Positions 34,242 through 43,427 of a stretch of 64,000 bases of DNA are shown here, piece after piece. Numbering within the stretch: position 1 is the stretch's first letter; every line of letters starts with the position of its first letter. Under the pieces are notes generated by a model. That model was not told where the DNA came from and ran no database searches. It saw only the letters and a program-made list of their open reading frames with translations. This DNA is from JBFWPF01 sp050250135 (GTDB taxonomy: Bacteria; Chlamydiota; Chlamydiia; Chlamydiales; JAFEGQ01), in assembly GCA_050250135.1 (NCBI GenBank), contig JBFWPF010000006.1, positions 1 to 64,000 on the forward strand, read 5' to 3'. The position numbers and the translations under genes were made by a program.

Positions 34242-35905
34242 CACTCCGCTTCCAGCAGATCGAGGAAGGCCTTGAGGTGTTTGGAGCGGGTCGGGTGGCG
34301 CATCTTCCGAAGGGCCTTGGCCTCGATCTGGCGGATCCGCTCTCGCGTCACCCCAAACTCGGTCCCCACATCCTCAAGCGTTTTGGGCTTCCCATCGAGG
34401 AGGCCAAACCGCTCTTCGAGGACCTTTCGCTCCCGCGGCGTGAGGGTGGCCAGGACATCGGCCATCCGGTCCTTGAGGATCGCATAGCCGGTCGCCTCCG
34501 CAGGCGATTCAACCGCCGTATCCTCGATAAAGTCCCCAAACTGGCTCTCGCCCCCATCGCCCACTTCGGCCTGCAGGGAGATTGGGTGCTGGGCGATCTT
34601 GTAGATCTCCCGGACCCGGTCGGCGGTTATCCCCAGCTCCTCAGCGAGCTCCTCCGGGGTCGGCTCCCGCCCACTCTCCATCATCAGCTTTTTTGCCGCG
34701 CGCAGCACCCGATTGATCGTCTCGATCATGTGGACCGGGATCCGGATCGTCCTCGCCTGATCGGCGATTGCCCGGGTAACCGCCTGCCGGATCCACCAGG
34801 TGGCGTAGGTGGAGAACTTGTAGCCGCGGCGGTACTCGAATTTCTCGACCGCCTTCATCAGCCCCATGTTCCCCTCTTGGATCAGGTCGAGGAAAGAGAG
34901 GCCCCGGTTGGTGTACTTTTTCGCAATGGAGATCACGAGCCGCAGGTTCGACTCGACCATCTCCCGCTTGGCCTCCATGCTCTTATCAAACCAGCGCTGG
35001 AGCATCCGGACATCTTTACGGAACTCATCGAGGGTCCTCCCCGCCGCCAGCTCCCGCTTCTTTAGCTTCCGCTCGGCAGCGGCCAGCTTTGCCGCCGCAT
35101 ACTTGTTCTTCTCAGCTCGGGGCGCCCGCTCCTTGATCTCCTGTTCGAGGGCGAGGAACCGCTCGTAGGAGCGGAGGATCACCTCGGAAAAATCTTCGAT
35201 AACATTGTGCTTGAAGTGGAAGCGGCGCAGGTAGGCCTGAGTGCGGATCCTCCCCTTCTCGATCTCCTCTTGGATCTTCGCTTGGTCCCCCTTCTTCAGC
35301 TTGGGGCTCAGGAGGGAAAGGAGCTGCCCCTGCATCAGCCGATCCTCCTCCTCCAGCAGATCGCACAGCTTGGGGAGTTGCTTGAGGAAGGCTGCCTTGT
35401 CGGCGATCTCCTTTTCGGCGACCACCTTGTCGAACCGCTCCTTCCCTAGCGCGACGGTGCGGCCGATCGAGATCGCCTCGCGAGCCGAGTAGCGCATCCG
35501 CATGATGATCTTCTCGATCTGCATCTGCGCCTTCTCGATCCGCTTGGAGATCTCGACCTCCTCCTCGCGAGTCAGGAGGGGGACCGACCCCATCTCCTTG
35601 AGGTACATCCGGACCGGATCGTCAGGAGAGCCCTCCCCGCGCCTCGAAGCCCCCTCGAGCTCCTTGACCTCTTTTTTCCGCTCCTTCTGCCGGTCGACCT
35701 CGCTCTGGTTGAGGATCTGGACATCCATCCCGCTCAAGTAAATGAGGACCTGATCCAGCGTATCGGCCGAATCAAAGGTCATCGGGAGGATCTCGTTGAT
35801 CTCCTCGTAGGTGAGGTACCCTTGGTCTTTTGCGACTTGAACGAGCTCTTCTATCTTAGCCTGTGCTTGTTGGCTAAAATCGCCCGACGATTGGGATTGG
35901 GACAT
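34241..35905 (-). CDS. rpoD: Primary sigma factor (sigma-66)
   Basis: 554 residues from the ATG at 35905, where chlamydial sigma-66-like sequence begins (M-S-Q-S-Q-S); the open frame upstream is non-coding. Region 1.2 is [12 protein letters not shown]. Region 2 contains [15 protein letters not shown] and [12 protein letters not shown]. Region 3 has R-T-I-R-I-P-V-H-M. Region 4 has L-T-P-R-E-R-K-V-L and the helix-turn-helix [11 protein letters not shown]. It is the housekeeping sigma factor; length is close to the 571 residues of Chlamydia. Confidence 0.97.
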   Translation of the reverse strand: MSQSQSSGDFSQQAQAKIEELVQVAKDQGYLTYEEINEILPMTFDSADTLDQVLIYLSGMDVQILNQSEVDRQKERKKEVKELEGASRRGEGSPDDPVRMYLKEMGSVPLLTREEEVEISKRIEKAQMQIEKIIMRMRYSAREAISIGRTVALGKERFDKVVAEKEIADKAAFLKQLPKLCDLLEEEDRLMQGQLLSLLSPKLKKGDQAKIQEEIEKGRIRTQAYLRRFHFKHNVIEDFSEVILRSYERFLALEQEIKERAPRAEKNKYAAAKLAAAERKLKKRELAAGRTLDEFRKDVRMLQRWFDKSMEAKREMVESNLRLVISIAKKYTNRGLSFLDLIQEGNMGLMKAVEKFEYRRGYKFSTYATWWIRQAVTRAIADQARTIRIPVHMIETINRVLRAAKKLMMESGREPTPEELAEELGITADRVREIYKIAQHPISLQAEVGDGGESQFGDFIEDTAVESPAEATGYAILKDRMADVLATLTPRERKVLEERFGLLDGKPKTLEDVGTEFGVTRERIRQIEAKALRKMRHPTRSKHLKAFLDLLEAE

Positions 35906-35989
35906 GGCGTGCTTGGCTGAAATTGAGGTTAGGGTACCCTCTACCCGAATTGTTGCAAACGGTTCAAGATATTCAAGTAAATAATTTTT

Positions 35990-36568
35990 ATGCACTGGAC
36001 CCTTCACAGCGCTGTACAGGACCGCCTCCAGCGGTTGCTTGGAAGAAAGAACGCCTTTACTGAGCACCCCTTTGAGGAGATGGGGCGGATAGGGGACCTT
36101 TACTGGCGGACCCAGAAGATCGTCTTTGAAATCCAGGTCTCTCCTATCCACCCTTTGGAGGTTGCTGCTCGCACTGAAGCCTACAACCGGATTGGCATCG
36201 GGGTGGTCTGGATCCTCCACGACTCCCTCTACAACCGGCGCCGCCTTACGGGAACCGAGCTCTACCTTCAGGGGAGGCTCCACTACTACACCAACATCGA
36301 CCGTTGGGGGCGGGGAGAATTTTACGATGTGGCCAAGCAGGTTCACAACGGGAAGGTGATCGCCGCCTCTCCCCGCTTTCCGGTCCGCCTCAACCGGTAC
36401 ATGAAATTTCCCCACCCCCATTTCGAGCGGGACCACCACTTTTATGGGTGGACCGAGCACCACTTTCGGAAAGGCGAGGGGATGCGCTCTCTAGTCAGCT
36501 CCAACCCCTACCGCCGCCTTCTCGACCACCTCATCCGGGAGGCGTGTGCGGAAGCCGATAGAGGATAG
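35990..36568 (+). CDS. CoiA-like nuclease-domain protein
   Basis: 192 residues. The motif G-D-L-Y-W followed by V-F-E-I-Q-V-S-P-I and then [13 protein letters not shown] matches the PD-(D/E)XK core of competence protein CoiA (D, E-x-Q, and the W-I-L strand). It would make it a competence- or recombination-linked nuclease. Much shorter than full CoiA. Divergent from rpoD with 84 bp between. The 3' end overlaps the next, convergent gene by 38 nt. Confidence 0.75.
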   Translation: MHWTLHSAVQDRLQRLLGRKNAFTEHPFEEMGRIGDLYWRTQKIVFEIQVSPIHPLEVAARTEAYNRIGIGVVWILHDSLYNRRRLTGTELYLQGRLHYYTNIDRWGRGEFYDVAKQVHNGKVIAASPRFPVRLNRYMKFPHPHFERDHHFYGWTEHHFRKGEGMRSLVSSNPYRRLLDHLIREACAEADRG

Positions 36569-37472
36569 CGACGATGAGCCCCTGAAAGGCGCCGGTGGGG
36601 ATGCGGCCGAGAGCGCAGCCGACCGGCACCTCCTCATCGGAGGCAGAGCGGAAGATCATCTCGAGGTGACCCGTTTCACCCAGGTCAAGGGCGGCCACCC
36701 ACTGCCGCCACTCATCGACCCCAGTCCGAACAAGCCAGTTGAAGTCGCGAACAAACCGCTCAGGGGCCCAGCCGAGAAGCCCTCGGATGAGGTTGGAGGC
36801 AAAGAGGAGGCGCTCCTCCCGCGGCGAGTAGAGGGCGATCGCCGCCCCCCGCTCCCCCCGAAACGCATCGAAAAGGGGGCGCAGGTCGATCGCATAGTCC
36901 CCCATTGAGAGCTCCTCAAACCGCTTGGACCGCCCCGCCAGGGCTCGCACCCCGGGCAGGTTTTGGGCCCTCTCGAGACACTGAACGAGGAGGGTGTGGG
37001 CATCATATTGTCCGGTCACCTCAAGGCGAGATGAGTGGGGGAGGGTCTGGGCCCACCTCTCCCCCTCGGGATCGGCGGCAAGGGGCGGCCCACTATCGGC
37101 CTCTGGTTCAAGGTGGAGGAGGCGGCGGATCTCCCCTTTCAGGTGCTCCACCTCCCTCCCCCGCTCCTCTGCCAGCGCCTCATAGTGGTGGGCATGCTCC
37201 TCCCAACGGACAAGCCCCTCCTCCCGCTCCCGCAGGAGGGATTCATAGCCGGCATGCATCTCCCGCTCCTCCCGAAGCGCAGCCTGCAGCACAGCGACCT
37301 CCCCCCCAACAGGCTGCCCCGCCGGCTCTCCCCAGTCGACGAGAAGGAGTAGGGCCAGCCCGACAAGCCCCATCCCTCCGCCGAAGAAAAGGCCTGGCAG
37401 GCTCCAGAACCAATAAGAGAGCCCCATCAGGGGGAGGACCAGGAAGAGGAGGGCAGCAACTACTCTAGACAT
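36531..37472 (-). CDS. Membrane-anchored coiled-coil protein with PAS-like C-terminal domain
   Basis: 313 residues from the ATG at 37472. Two N-terminal membrane segments (about 4-22 and 26-46), a coiled coil (about 58-120, repeated E-R/E-E heptads), a linker, and a C-terminal domain at about 200-305 resembling PAS (A-I-A-L-Y-S-P-x-x-E-R-L-L-F-A-S-N; L-E-M-I-F-R). It could sense or tether at the inner membrane, but no partner kinase is seen. Function unknown. Confidence 0.7.
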   Translation of the reverse strand: MSRVVAALLFLVLPLMGLSYWFWSLPGLFFGGGMGLVGLALLLLVDWGEPAGQPVGGEVAVLQAALREEREMHAGYESLLREREEGLVRWEEHAHHYEALAEERGREVEHLKGEIRRLLHLEPEADSGPPLAADPEGERWAQTLPHSSRLEVTGQYDAHTLLVQCLERAQNLPGVRALAGRSKRFEELSMGDYAIDLRPLFDAFRGERGAAIALYSPREERLLFASNLIRGLLGWAPERFVRDFNWLVRTGVDEWRQWVAALDLGETGHLEMIFRSASDEEVPVGCALGRIPTGAFQGLIVAILYRLPHTPPG

Positions 37473-37531
37473 AGGGCCTTTGTGTCGTCTACAATCGCCC
37501 ATTTTAGGAACTCTTTAGCCCCCTAGCAAGC

Positions 37532-38959
37532 ATGGCCCAAAAAATCACCCCCCGAAGCACCGATTACTCCCGCTGGTACACCGATATCATCCAGCATGCC
37601 CAGCTCGCCGACCACAGCCCCGTTCGGGGGTGTATGGTGATCAGGCCCAATGGCTACTCGATCTGGGAAAAAATCCAGGCGGGGCTCGACAAGCGGTTCA
37701 AAGAGACCGGCCACCAAAATTTTTACTGCCCTATTTTTATCCCCCAGGAGTTTATCACTCGCGAGGCAAAACATGTGGAGGGGTTTGCCCCTGAGCTTGC
37801 GGTCGTCACCCATGGGGGGGGGAAGGAGCTCGAGGAACCTCTCGTGGTCCGCCCCACTTCTGAGACCATGATCTGGCACATGTACAAAAACTGGATCTCC
37901 TCTTGGCGAGACCTCCCCCTCCTCTACAACCAGTGGGCCAACGTCGTCCGCTGGGAGATGAGGACCCGCCTCTTCATCCGGACCACTGAGTTCCTCTGGC
38001 AGGAAGGGCACACTGCCCATGCCTCTGAAGAGGAGGCGATCGTTGAGGCGACCCGGATGCTCGAGGTCTACCGCGCCTTTATTGAAGAGGTGATCGGGAT
38101 CCCCCTTATCTGCGGCCGGAAGACCGAGAAGGAGAAATTTGCAGGCGCCGTCGAGACCTTCACCATGGAGGGGCTCATGCAGGATGGGAAGGCTCTGCAG
38201 ATGGGGACCAGCCATTACCTCGGCCAGAACTTTGCCAAGGCCTTTGATGTCCAGTTTCAGAACAAACAGGGGGCGATGGAGTATGTCTACGCCACCAGTT
38301 GGGGAACCACCACTCGCCTTATCGGCGCCCTGATTATGACCCACTCCGACGACCAGGGGCTCGTCCTCCCACCACTGCTCGCCGCCACCCAGATCGTCAT
38401 CGTCCCTATCTGGAAGAGCGATGAGGATAAGAGGGCGATACGGGAATTTGTGGCCGGGCTGCTTCCCACTCTCCGGAAAGACTGGCAGGTCCACTTTGAC
38501 GACCGGGAGGAGGAGACCCCCGGCTTTAAGTTCAACGAGTGGGAGCTTAAAGGTGTGCCCGTCCGCTTAGAGATCGGCCCCCGCGACCTCAAGAATGGGA
38601 CGATGGTCATCGCCCGCCGGGATACCGGCGAGAAGGAGGCCCTCCCCGTCGGACAGCTCTCTGAGCGCCTTGCGTGGCTGATGCAGGAGATCCAAGTGGG
38701 CCTCTTTGAGCGGGCAAGGGAGCGCCGGGATAGCAACACGCATACTATCGATGACTATGAGGCCTTCAAGAGGCAGGCTGAGGAGGGGGGCTTTATCCGA
38801 GGCCATTGGTGCGGCAAGACCTCCTGCGAGGAGGCGATCGCCGAGGAGACCAAGGCAACCATCCGAGTGATCCCCTTCGATCAGAAGGAGGAGAAGGGGA
38901 AGTGCCTCAAGTGCGGGAGCCCCTCAAACGGCCGCGTGATCTTTGCTAAGGCCTATTAG
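37532..38959 (+). CDS. proS: Prolyl-tRNA synthetase, archaeal/eukaryotic-type (ProS type 3)
   Basis: 475 residues. It charges tRNA-Pro. The length, the absence of the ~180-residue bacterial editing insert, and the C-terminal zinc-type extension (H-W-C-G-K-T-S-C near 430-437 and C-L-K-C near 461-464) mark the short class found in archaea, eukaryotes and some bacteria. Class II motifs are visible: V-V-R-P-T-S-E-T (motif 2 entry), [14 protein letters not shown], and [11 protein letters not shown] (motif 3). Chlamydia carries the long bacterial-type ProRS by my recollection, so this lineage differs. Followed by an overlapping, convergent gene (36 nt). Confidence 0.93.
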   Translation: MAQKITPRSTDYSRWYTDIIQHAQLADHSPVRGCMVIRPNGYSIWEKIQAGLDKRFKETGHQNFYCPIFIPQEFITREAKHVEGFAPELAVVTHGGGKELEEPLVVRPTSETMIWHMYKNWISSWRDLPLLYNQWANVVRWEMRTRLFIRTTEFLWQEGHTAHASEEEAIVEATRMLEVYRAFIEEVIGIPLICGRKTEKEKFAGAVETFTMEGLMQDGKALQMGTSHYLGQNFAKAFDVQFQNKQGAMEYVYATSWGTTTRLIGALIMTHSDDQGLVLPPLLAATQIVIVPIWKSDEDKRAIREFVAGLLPTLRKDWQVHFDDREEETPGFKFNEWELKGVPVRLEIGPRDLKNGTMVIARRDTGEKEALPVGQLSERLAWLMQEIQVGLFERARERRDSNTHTIDDYEAFKRQAEEGGFIRGHWCGKTSCEEAIAEETKATIRVIPFDQKEEKGKCLKCGSPSNGRVIFAKAY

Positions 38960-39376
38960 GATAGCAAAGTAAACGGCAACGCCTAGCCCGATCAACGCAT
39001 AGATGACCCGCTTGAGCGGAAAGAGCCGGCTTAAAACCGACTCCCTTGGCTTCTTGGTGGGAAAATAGGCCGTTAGCGGGACCTCCCGCAGCTGCACAAG
39101 CTTGGCCTCGGCCGCCACCCTATTGGGAAAGCGCCGCCCCCCATACCGCCCCTCCCCCGCCCACCGCTTTCCCCGGTGCTCAAAATTATAGTGGGCAAAG
39201 AGCCGGTAGGTATCGGTACCCGTCTGCCGTACCTCCCACCGCTCGATCTGAGCCGCTGCCTCCCCATCGAGACGGAGGTAGCCCCACAGGCTGTAGGCCG
39301 CCCGCCCGCATAAAAAGAGGACCGCTATCCCCACAAGGGCCAAAAACAGAGGCGCATAAATTCGATTCCTAGGCAA
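38924..39376 (-). CDS. DUF3592-like membrane protein
   Basis: 150 residues with membrane segments near both ends (about 8-30 and 122-142) and a central beta-rich domain ([22 protein letters not shown]), the layout of DUF3592 proteins. Function unknown. It overlaps proS tail-to-tail by 36 nt. Confidence 0.7.
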   Translation of the reverse strand: MPRNRIYAPLFLALVGIAVLFLCGRAAYSLWGYLRLDGEAAAQIERWEVRQTGTDTYRLFAHYNFEHRGKRWAGEGRYGGRRFPNRVAAEAKLVQLREVPLTAYFPTKKPRESVLSRLFPLKRVIYALIGLGVAVYFAILIGLSKDHAAV

Positions 39377-39449
39377 TTTTTCTCTCCACTTTGACAGAGC
39401 AGGGCCTCTACCTTATAATGCCCCCCTAATAACTCTCCATGGAGACATT

Positions 39450-39728
39450 ATGGCAGAAGAGAAAGCCAAGAGGACTAAACGGCCCACCGCCCAGAAGCGG
39501 GATGAACGCAACGCCAAGCGGCGCGACATAAACAAATCTTTTAAGTCCGAGGTCCGGACCGCTATCCGGAAGCTCGAGACCCATCTCAAGTCGGGAAGCA
39601 AGGAGGGGACCTCTGAAGCCCTTAGCCATGTCTATAGCATGATGGACAAGGGAGTTAAGCGGGGGATCTTCAAGCTCAACAAGGCCAACCGGACCAAAGC
39701 CCGCTTTGCCGCTAAGGTAGCTAGCTAG
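39450..39728 (+). CDS. rpsT: 30S ribosomal protein S20
   Basis: 92 residues, Lys/Arg-rich, with R-T-K-R-P-T-A-Q-K-R-D-E-R-N-A-K-R-R and the A-I-R-K-L-E helix, ending A-R-F-A-A-K-V. A primary 16S rRNA binder. In Chlamydia rpsT is also near rpoD. It overlaps the convergent TolC-like gene by 8 nt. Confidence 0.95.
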   Translation: MAEEKAKRTKRPTAQKRDERNAKRRDINKSFKSEVRTAIRKLETHLKSGSKEGTSEALSHVYSMMDKGVKRGIFKLNKANRTKARFAAKVAS

Positions 39729-41139
39729 CACACTCGACGGCCCAGCCACCCCCAAGCGCCACATAGAGGTTGATCGCATCGAGGGCGATCTGCGCCTCCG
39801 CTGCGAGCCGATCATCGTCGAAAAGGCTCACCGAGCGCTCGGCATCGATTACTCTTAAGAAGTCGACAATCCCCTGCTTGTAGAGCTCGGTGGCTAGCTC
39901 CAAGCTGCGCCGGCTGTTATCGGCTGCCTCATGGAGGAGCCGATGGCGGATCTGCTGCTGCTCAAAATTGACAATAGCGTTGCGTACCTCCTCTAGCGAG
40001 GTAAGGACCCGCTGATGGTACTGGCAGAGGAGCTCTCCATAGCGCCGCTGCGCCAAGCGAACATTCGCCCTAAGCGCCCCTCCATGAAAAACCGGCTGGA
40101 CCAAGTCGCCCCCAATTTGGAGGGCACGGCTTGAGGGCTGAAAGAGCTGGTAGATGTGCTCCGAATCGAGGCCAAGGACACCTGCAAGGGAGATGGTAGG
40201 GAAGAGGTTGGCATAGGCGACCCCAACCCGCGCCGAGGCGGCCCGCAACTCCCACTCGGCCCGCTTCAAATCGGGGCGATTCCGGAGGACATCGCAGGGA
40301 AGCCCAATTGCGATCACCTCAGGGGGCGCCGGAATAGGCCCCCCTTCGCTCAGGAGGTCATGTAGCCTAAAAGGCTGCTTCCCGCAGAGAACTGCCAGGC
40401 GGTGCATCGCCGCATAGAGCTGCTCATAGAGAGGGGGGATGGCAGCGGCCACCGACCGTTGGAGGGCCCGTGCCTCTGAGAGATCGAGGTCACTCCCAAT
40501 CCCCACATCGACCCGAACCCCGACAATCTCCACCGTCGTCTGCTGCCGCTCATTGTTTTCCTTAGCCACCTCAATCCGGCGCTGAAAGCCCCGGACATCG
40601 ACGTAGGAGCGGGCCACCTCCCCCAGCAACGAGATCAGGATCGCTCGCCGGTCATTCACCGAGGCCGCCAAATCGGCCTGCGCCGCCGCTACCCCCTTCC
40701 GAAGACGGCCAAAAAGATCGATCTCCCACAAGGCCGAAAACCCGATCTGCCACCCGTTGATGAAGAAGGGGACAGGACCGATCGAGATCCCATTCACCGC
40801 TGGGTTCTTGCTCTCCAGCTCCTTGGCAAAGGTAAACTCCCCATCGATCTGCGGAAAAAACCGGGAGTAGGCGATCCGCCTCGCTTCCCTGGTCTGGAGG
40901 ATCCGTTCTGTGGCCGCACAAAGATCGTAGTTATGCTCGATGGCACAGGCAATCAGCTGATCGAGGATCGGGTCACCAAAACCCTCCCACCAGGCCGCGA
41001 GGTCGGGCTCCTCGGTGGAGACCCGTTCCATCCGGACCTTCTCCCACTCGTTCACCAGCTCGACCTTCGGGGGGCAATAGCGGGGGCCAAGGTTGCAACC
41101 GGAGAGCAGGAGGAAAAAGGCAATCCGTCGCCAGGCCAT
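39721..41139 (-). CDS. TolC/NodT-type outer-membrane efflux lipoprotein
   Basis: 472 residues. A lipoprotein signal (L-L-L-S-G-C, lipidated Cys near 15) precedes two outer-membrane-efflux repeats. The G-x-x-x-D-L-S-E-A-R and L-R-N-R-P-D-L-K-R-A-E-W-E-L motifs are characteristic of the OprM/NodT family. It forms the outer-membrane channel of a tripartite pump. It follows the membrane-fusion protein gene by 2 bp. No inner-membrane pump gene is adjacent. Confidence 0.92.
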   Translation of the reverse strand: MAWRRIAFFLLLSGCNLGPRYCPPKVELVNEWEKVRMERVSTEEPDLAAWWEGFGDPILDQLIACAIEHNYDLCAATERILQTREARRIAYSRFFPQIDGEFTFAKELESKNPAVNGISIGPVPFFINGWQIGFSALWEIDLFGRLRKGVAAAQADLAASVNDRRAILISLLGEVARSYVDVRGFQRRIEVAKENNERQQTTVEIVGVRVDVGIGSDLDLSEARALQRSVAAAIPPLYEQLYAAMHRLAVLCGKQPFRLHDLLSEGGPIPAPPEVIAIGLPCDVLRNRPDLKRAEWELRAASARVGVAYANLFPTISLAGVLGLDSEHIYQLFQPSSRALQIGGDLVQPVFHGGALRANVRLAQRRYGELLCQYHQRVLTSLEEVRNAIVNFEQQQIRHRLLHEAADNSRRSLELATELYKQGIVDFLRVIDAERSVSLFDDDRLAAEAQIALDAINLYVALGGGWAVECAS

Positions 41140-41141
41140 GG

Positions 41142-42038
41142 CTAAGAGGCCTCAATTTTCACATCGACCCGCTGTCCGATGTAGACCGGAAGACCGCTTG
41201 GGTCAAACCCGTAAACCACCTGAAGAACCCTCTCCCCCTTTCTCCCCTCTTCATTCGGGACCACATAGGGCTGCACGTAGAGAAACTGGAGCGGAAAGCG
41301 GATCGAGGGGTTTCCCTTGAGGGCCGCACTTGCCTTCGCCTTCGGGTTAAACCGCCACACATCATTCTCATTTACCGCCACCTTAACTTGGTACTGATCC
41401 CCTCCCACCACTACTAGAGGCTCTCCCCCCTCCCCAGCCGCCGCAAATTCTCCCGCATCGACATTCACCACCAGAACCTGCCCCTCCAGCGGAGCGCGCA
41501 TCGTGAGCAGATCAAGGTTGGTCTCCGCGACCTTTAGCCGCGCCCTAGCCCGCATCTCCTCTGCCATCGCCGTATCGAGCCGCGCTTCGGCCAGTTGCTT
41601 GGCAAACCGCCTCTTGTTGACCTCATCGAGGCTCACAGCCCTTTTGTCGGTGATCCGCTCCACCCGTTCGTACTGGTCGGTCCGGTCGGCCACCTCCTCC
41701 TTTGCCTCGGCTACCCGCTTCTTAGCCACCTCCAGGTCGGTCCTCGCCAGCTGGAGCTGAGCCTTTGCGTCCCGGTCATCGAGCTTAAAGAGGGGTTGCC
41801 CCCGCGCTACCTTGTCACCCACCTTCACATAGACGTCGGTTACCACACCCGAGACATTGCTCCCGACATTCGACTGGTTCGGACCTGCCTCGACAATCCC
41901 TGTGGCCGTTATAGCCCCGTGCGAAGAGGAGTGCACCTCCTCCCTCTTCTCCCTGGGCGCGACCGTAACTATGACGGCCGCCACCGCAATCCCGAGCACA
42001 ACGACCCCAATAACTAGAACGCCCTGCCATCGCTTCAT
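41142..42038 (-). CDS. HlyD/MacA-type membrane-fusion protein
   Basis: 298 residues: one N-terminal membrane anchor (about 8-26), split lipoyl-like domain (V-G-S-N-V-S-G-V-V-T-D-V-Y-V-K-V-G-D-K-V-A-R-G-Q-P-L-F), an alpha-helical hairpin (about 85-165) and a second lipoyl half (A-P-L-E-G-Q-V-L). Periplasmic adaptor that bridges a pump to the TolC-like channel encoded next. Which ABC or RND pump it serves is not shown here. The leader is AT-rich with no clear Shine-Dalgarno. Confidence 0.9.
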   Translation of the reverse strand: MKRWQGVLVIGVVVLGIAVAAVIVTVAPREKREEVHSSSHGAITATGIVEAGPNQSNVGSNVSGVVTDVYVKVGDKVARGQPLFKLDDRDAKAQLQLARTDLEVAKKRVAEAKEEVADRTDQYERVERITDKRAVSLDEVNKRRFAKQLAEARLDTAMAEEMRARARLKVAETNLDLLTMRAPLEGQVLVVNVDAGEFAAAGEGGEPLVVVGGDQYQVKVAVNENDVWRFNPKAKASAALKGNPSIRFPLQFLYVQPYVVPNEEGRKGERVLQVVYGFDPSGLPVYIGQRVDVKIEAS

Positions 42039-42053
42039 AAATTTTTTTATATA

Positions 42054-43427
42054 CTAAAGGCGCGATCCAAGTCGAGAGGTACGGACCCTGCGCCGCTCGA
42101 CCATCCCCCCTACCTGGGCCTCATCGCCCAACAGGAGGAAGCCGCGGCGCGCCCGAGTGAGGGCCGTATAGAAAAGCTCCCGCCCGAACTTATCGCTGCC
42201 GGGACTCATCACAAAGGCGACCCGCTCAAATTCACTCCCCTGGCTCTTGTGAACCGAGAGGCAGTAGGCCAGCTCATAAGGGGGAAGTCCTCCTTCCGGC
42301 ACCCTGCGCATCTCCCCGTCCGGCCCGAGGAACCACCCATATCCCTCCGCCAAAAGGCCCATCTCGCCGTTATAGAGCGCAAGGTCGTAGGCGTTCCTTG
42401 TGATGATAATGGGGACAACGCTATCCCCTAGGCGGCTATGGAAGAGTTTATTTAGCCCTTCAATCCCAAACTCCCCCTTGCGGATGGGGGCGAGGAGGCG
42501 AAACCTCATCAGCTCTCCAAACAGCTCCGGTGTTACTTCACCCCCCGGCGGAAATAGGGGGGCCACCTCCTGGAGCAGGGCCTCTCGCGTCAGAGGTAAG
42601 GTCGGAAGGCGCCCGCTCCAAATGCCCCCCTTCACCTCGTTGGCCACCTCGACAAGCTCCTCGGTCTCCACCCGCAGGCATCGGGTCAAGTGGGCCGCCG
42701 CCTCTGGCAAGCACCTCACCATATCGGCAAAGAGCCCTCCCGCCCCTACCGGCGGGAGTTGATCGGGATCTCCCATAAGGACCAAACGAGCCCCCTCGGG
42801 AATTGCCGAAAGGAGGGCCGCCATCATCTCCACATCGATCATCGAGGCCTCATCGACTAAGAGCAGGTCGATCGGCAGCCCCTTTTTCTGGAGGAGCCGG
42901 TGGAGGGTCACCACCTCCCTCTCCCCTCCAAGCGCCTTGGCCAGATTCCCCGCCGCCTTCCCTGTCGGCGCGGCCAAGGCAATACGGTGGGTCGGGTCCC
43001 TCTCCCCAATCTCCCGAATCAGCTGAGCCGCCGTAAAGGTCTTTCCGGTCCCCGGCCCCCCTGTTAGCAGGGTAAGGGGCCTCTGCTGGACCGCCCCAAT
43101 GGCCGCCCCTTGCTCCTCAGTTACTCCCTCCCCCTCGAAGGAGAGGGGGATCCGGGGAGGAGATCCCAGGATCCGCTTCAGATGGCGCGCCACCTCCCCC
43201 TCCGCCGCCCAGTGGCGCTGCAGGTAATAGGCCTCCCCTGCCTTCACCACCGGCGCGTCGGGGTAAAGCTCCTCCCCTTCATAGACCAGCCCCTGCGGCA
43301 ACCGAGGCTCCCCTTCCGGAAAAAAGCAGAGATCCCCCTCCCTTGCTGACGCAAAGAGCTCTGCAAGGAAGAGCTGCCCCTCCCGCTGCTGGCACCAATG
43401 CTCTCCAAACAACCGATCTATTTCCAT
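42054..43427 (-). CDS. recD: Exodeoxyribonuclease V alpha subunit, RecD
   Basis: 457 residues, shorter than E. coli RecD (about 600). Walker A G-G-P-G-T-G-K-T near residue 122, D-E-A-S-M-I-D (motif II), G-D-P-D-Q-L-P-P-V-G-A-G (motif III) and the C-terminal V-H-K-S-Q-G-S-E-F (motif V) are present. Helicase motor of RecBCD. Starts inside the end of recB (10-nt overlap). Confidence 0.93.
   Translation of the reverse strand: MEIDRLFGEHWCQQREGQLFLAELFASAREGDLCFFPEGEPRLPQGLVYEGEELYPDAPVVKAGEAYYLQRHWAAEGEVARHLKRILGSPPRIPLSFEGEGVTEEQGAAIGAVQQRPLTLLTGGPGTGKTFTAAQLIREIGERDPTHRIALAAPTGKAAGNLAKALGGEREVVTLHRLLQKKGLPIDLLLVDEASMIDVEMMAALLSAIPEGARLVLMGDPDQLPPVGAGGLFADMVRCLPEAAAHLTRCLRVETEELVEVANEVKGGIWSGRLPTLPLTREALLQEVAPLFPPGGEVTPELFGELMRFRLLAPIRKGEFGIEGLNKLFHSRLGDSVVPIIITRNAYDLALYNGEMGLLAEGYGWFLGPDGEMRRVPEGGLPPYELAYCLSVHKSQGSEFERVAFVMSPGSDKFGRELFYTALTRARRGFLLLGDEAQVGGMVERRRVRTSRLGSRL

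Noticed and set aside
35906..36463. N-terminal extension of the rpoD open frame
   Set aside because: This part is antisense to the CoiA-like gene and has no sigma-factor similarity; sigma-66 begins at the ATG at 35905.
37523..38494. 323-codon open frame antisense to proS
   Set aside because: No recognisable domain; proS on the plus strand carries class II synthetase motifs throughout.
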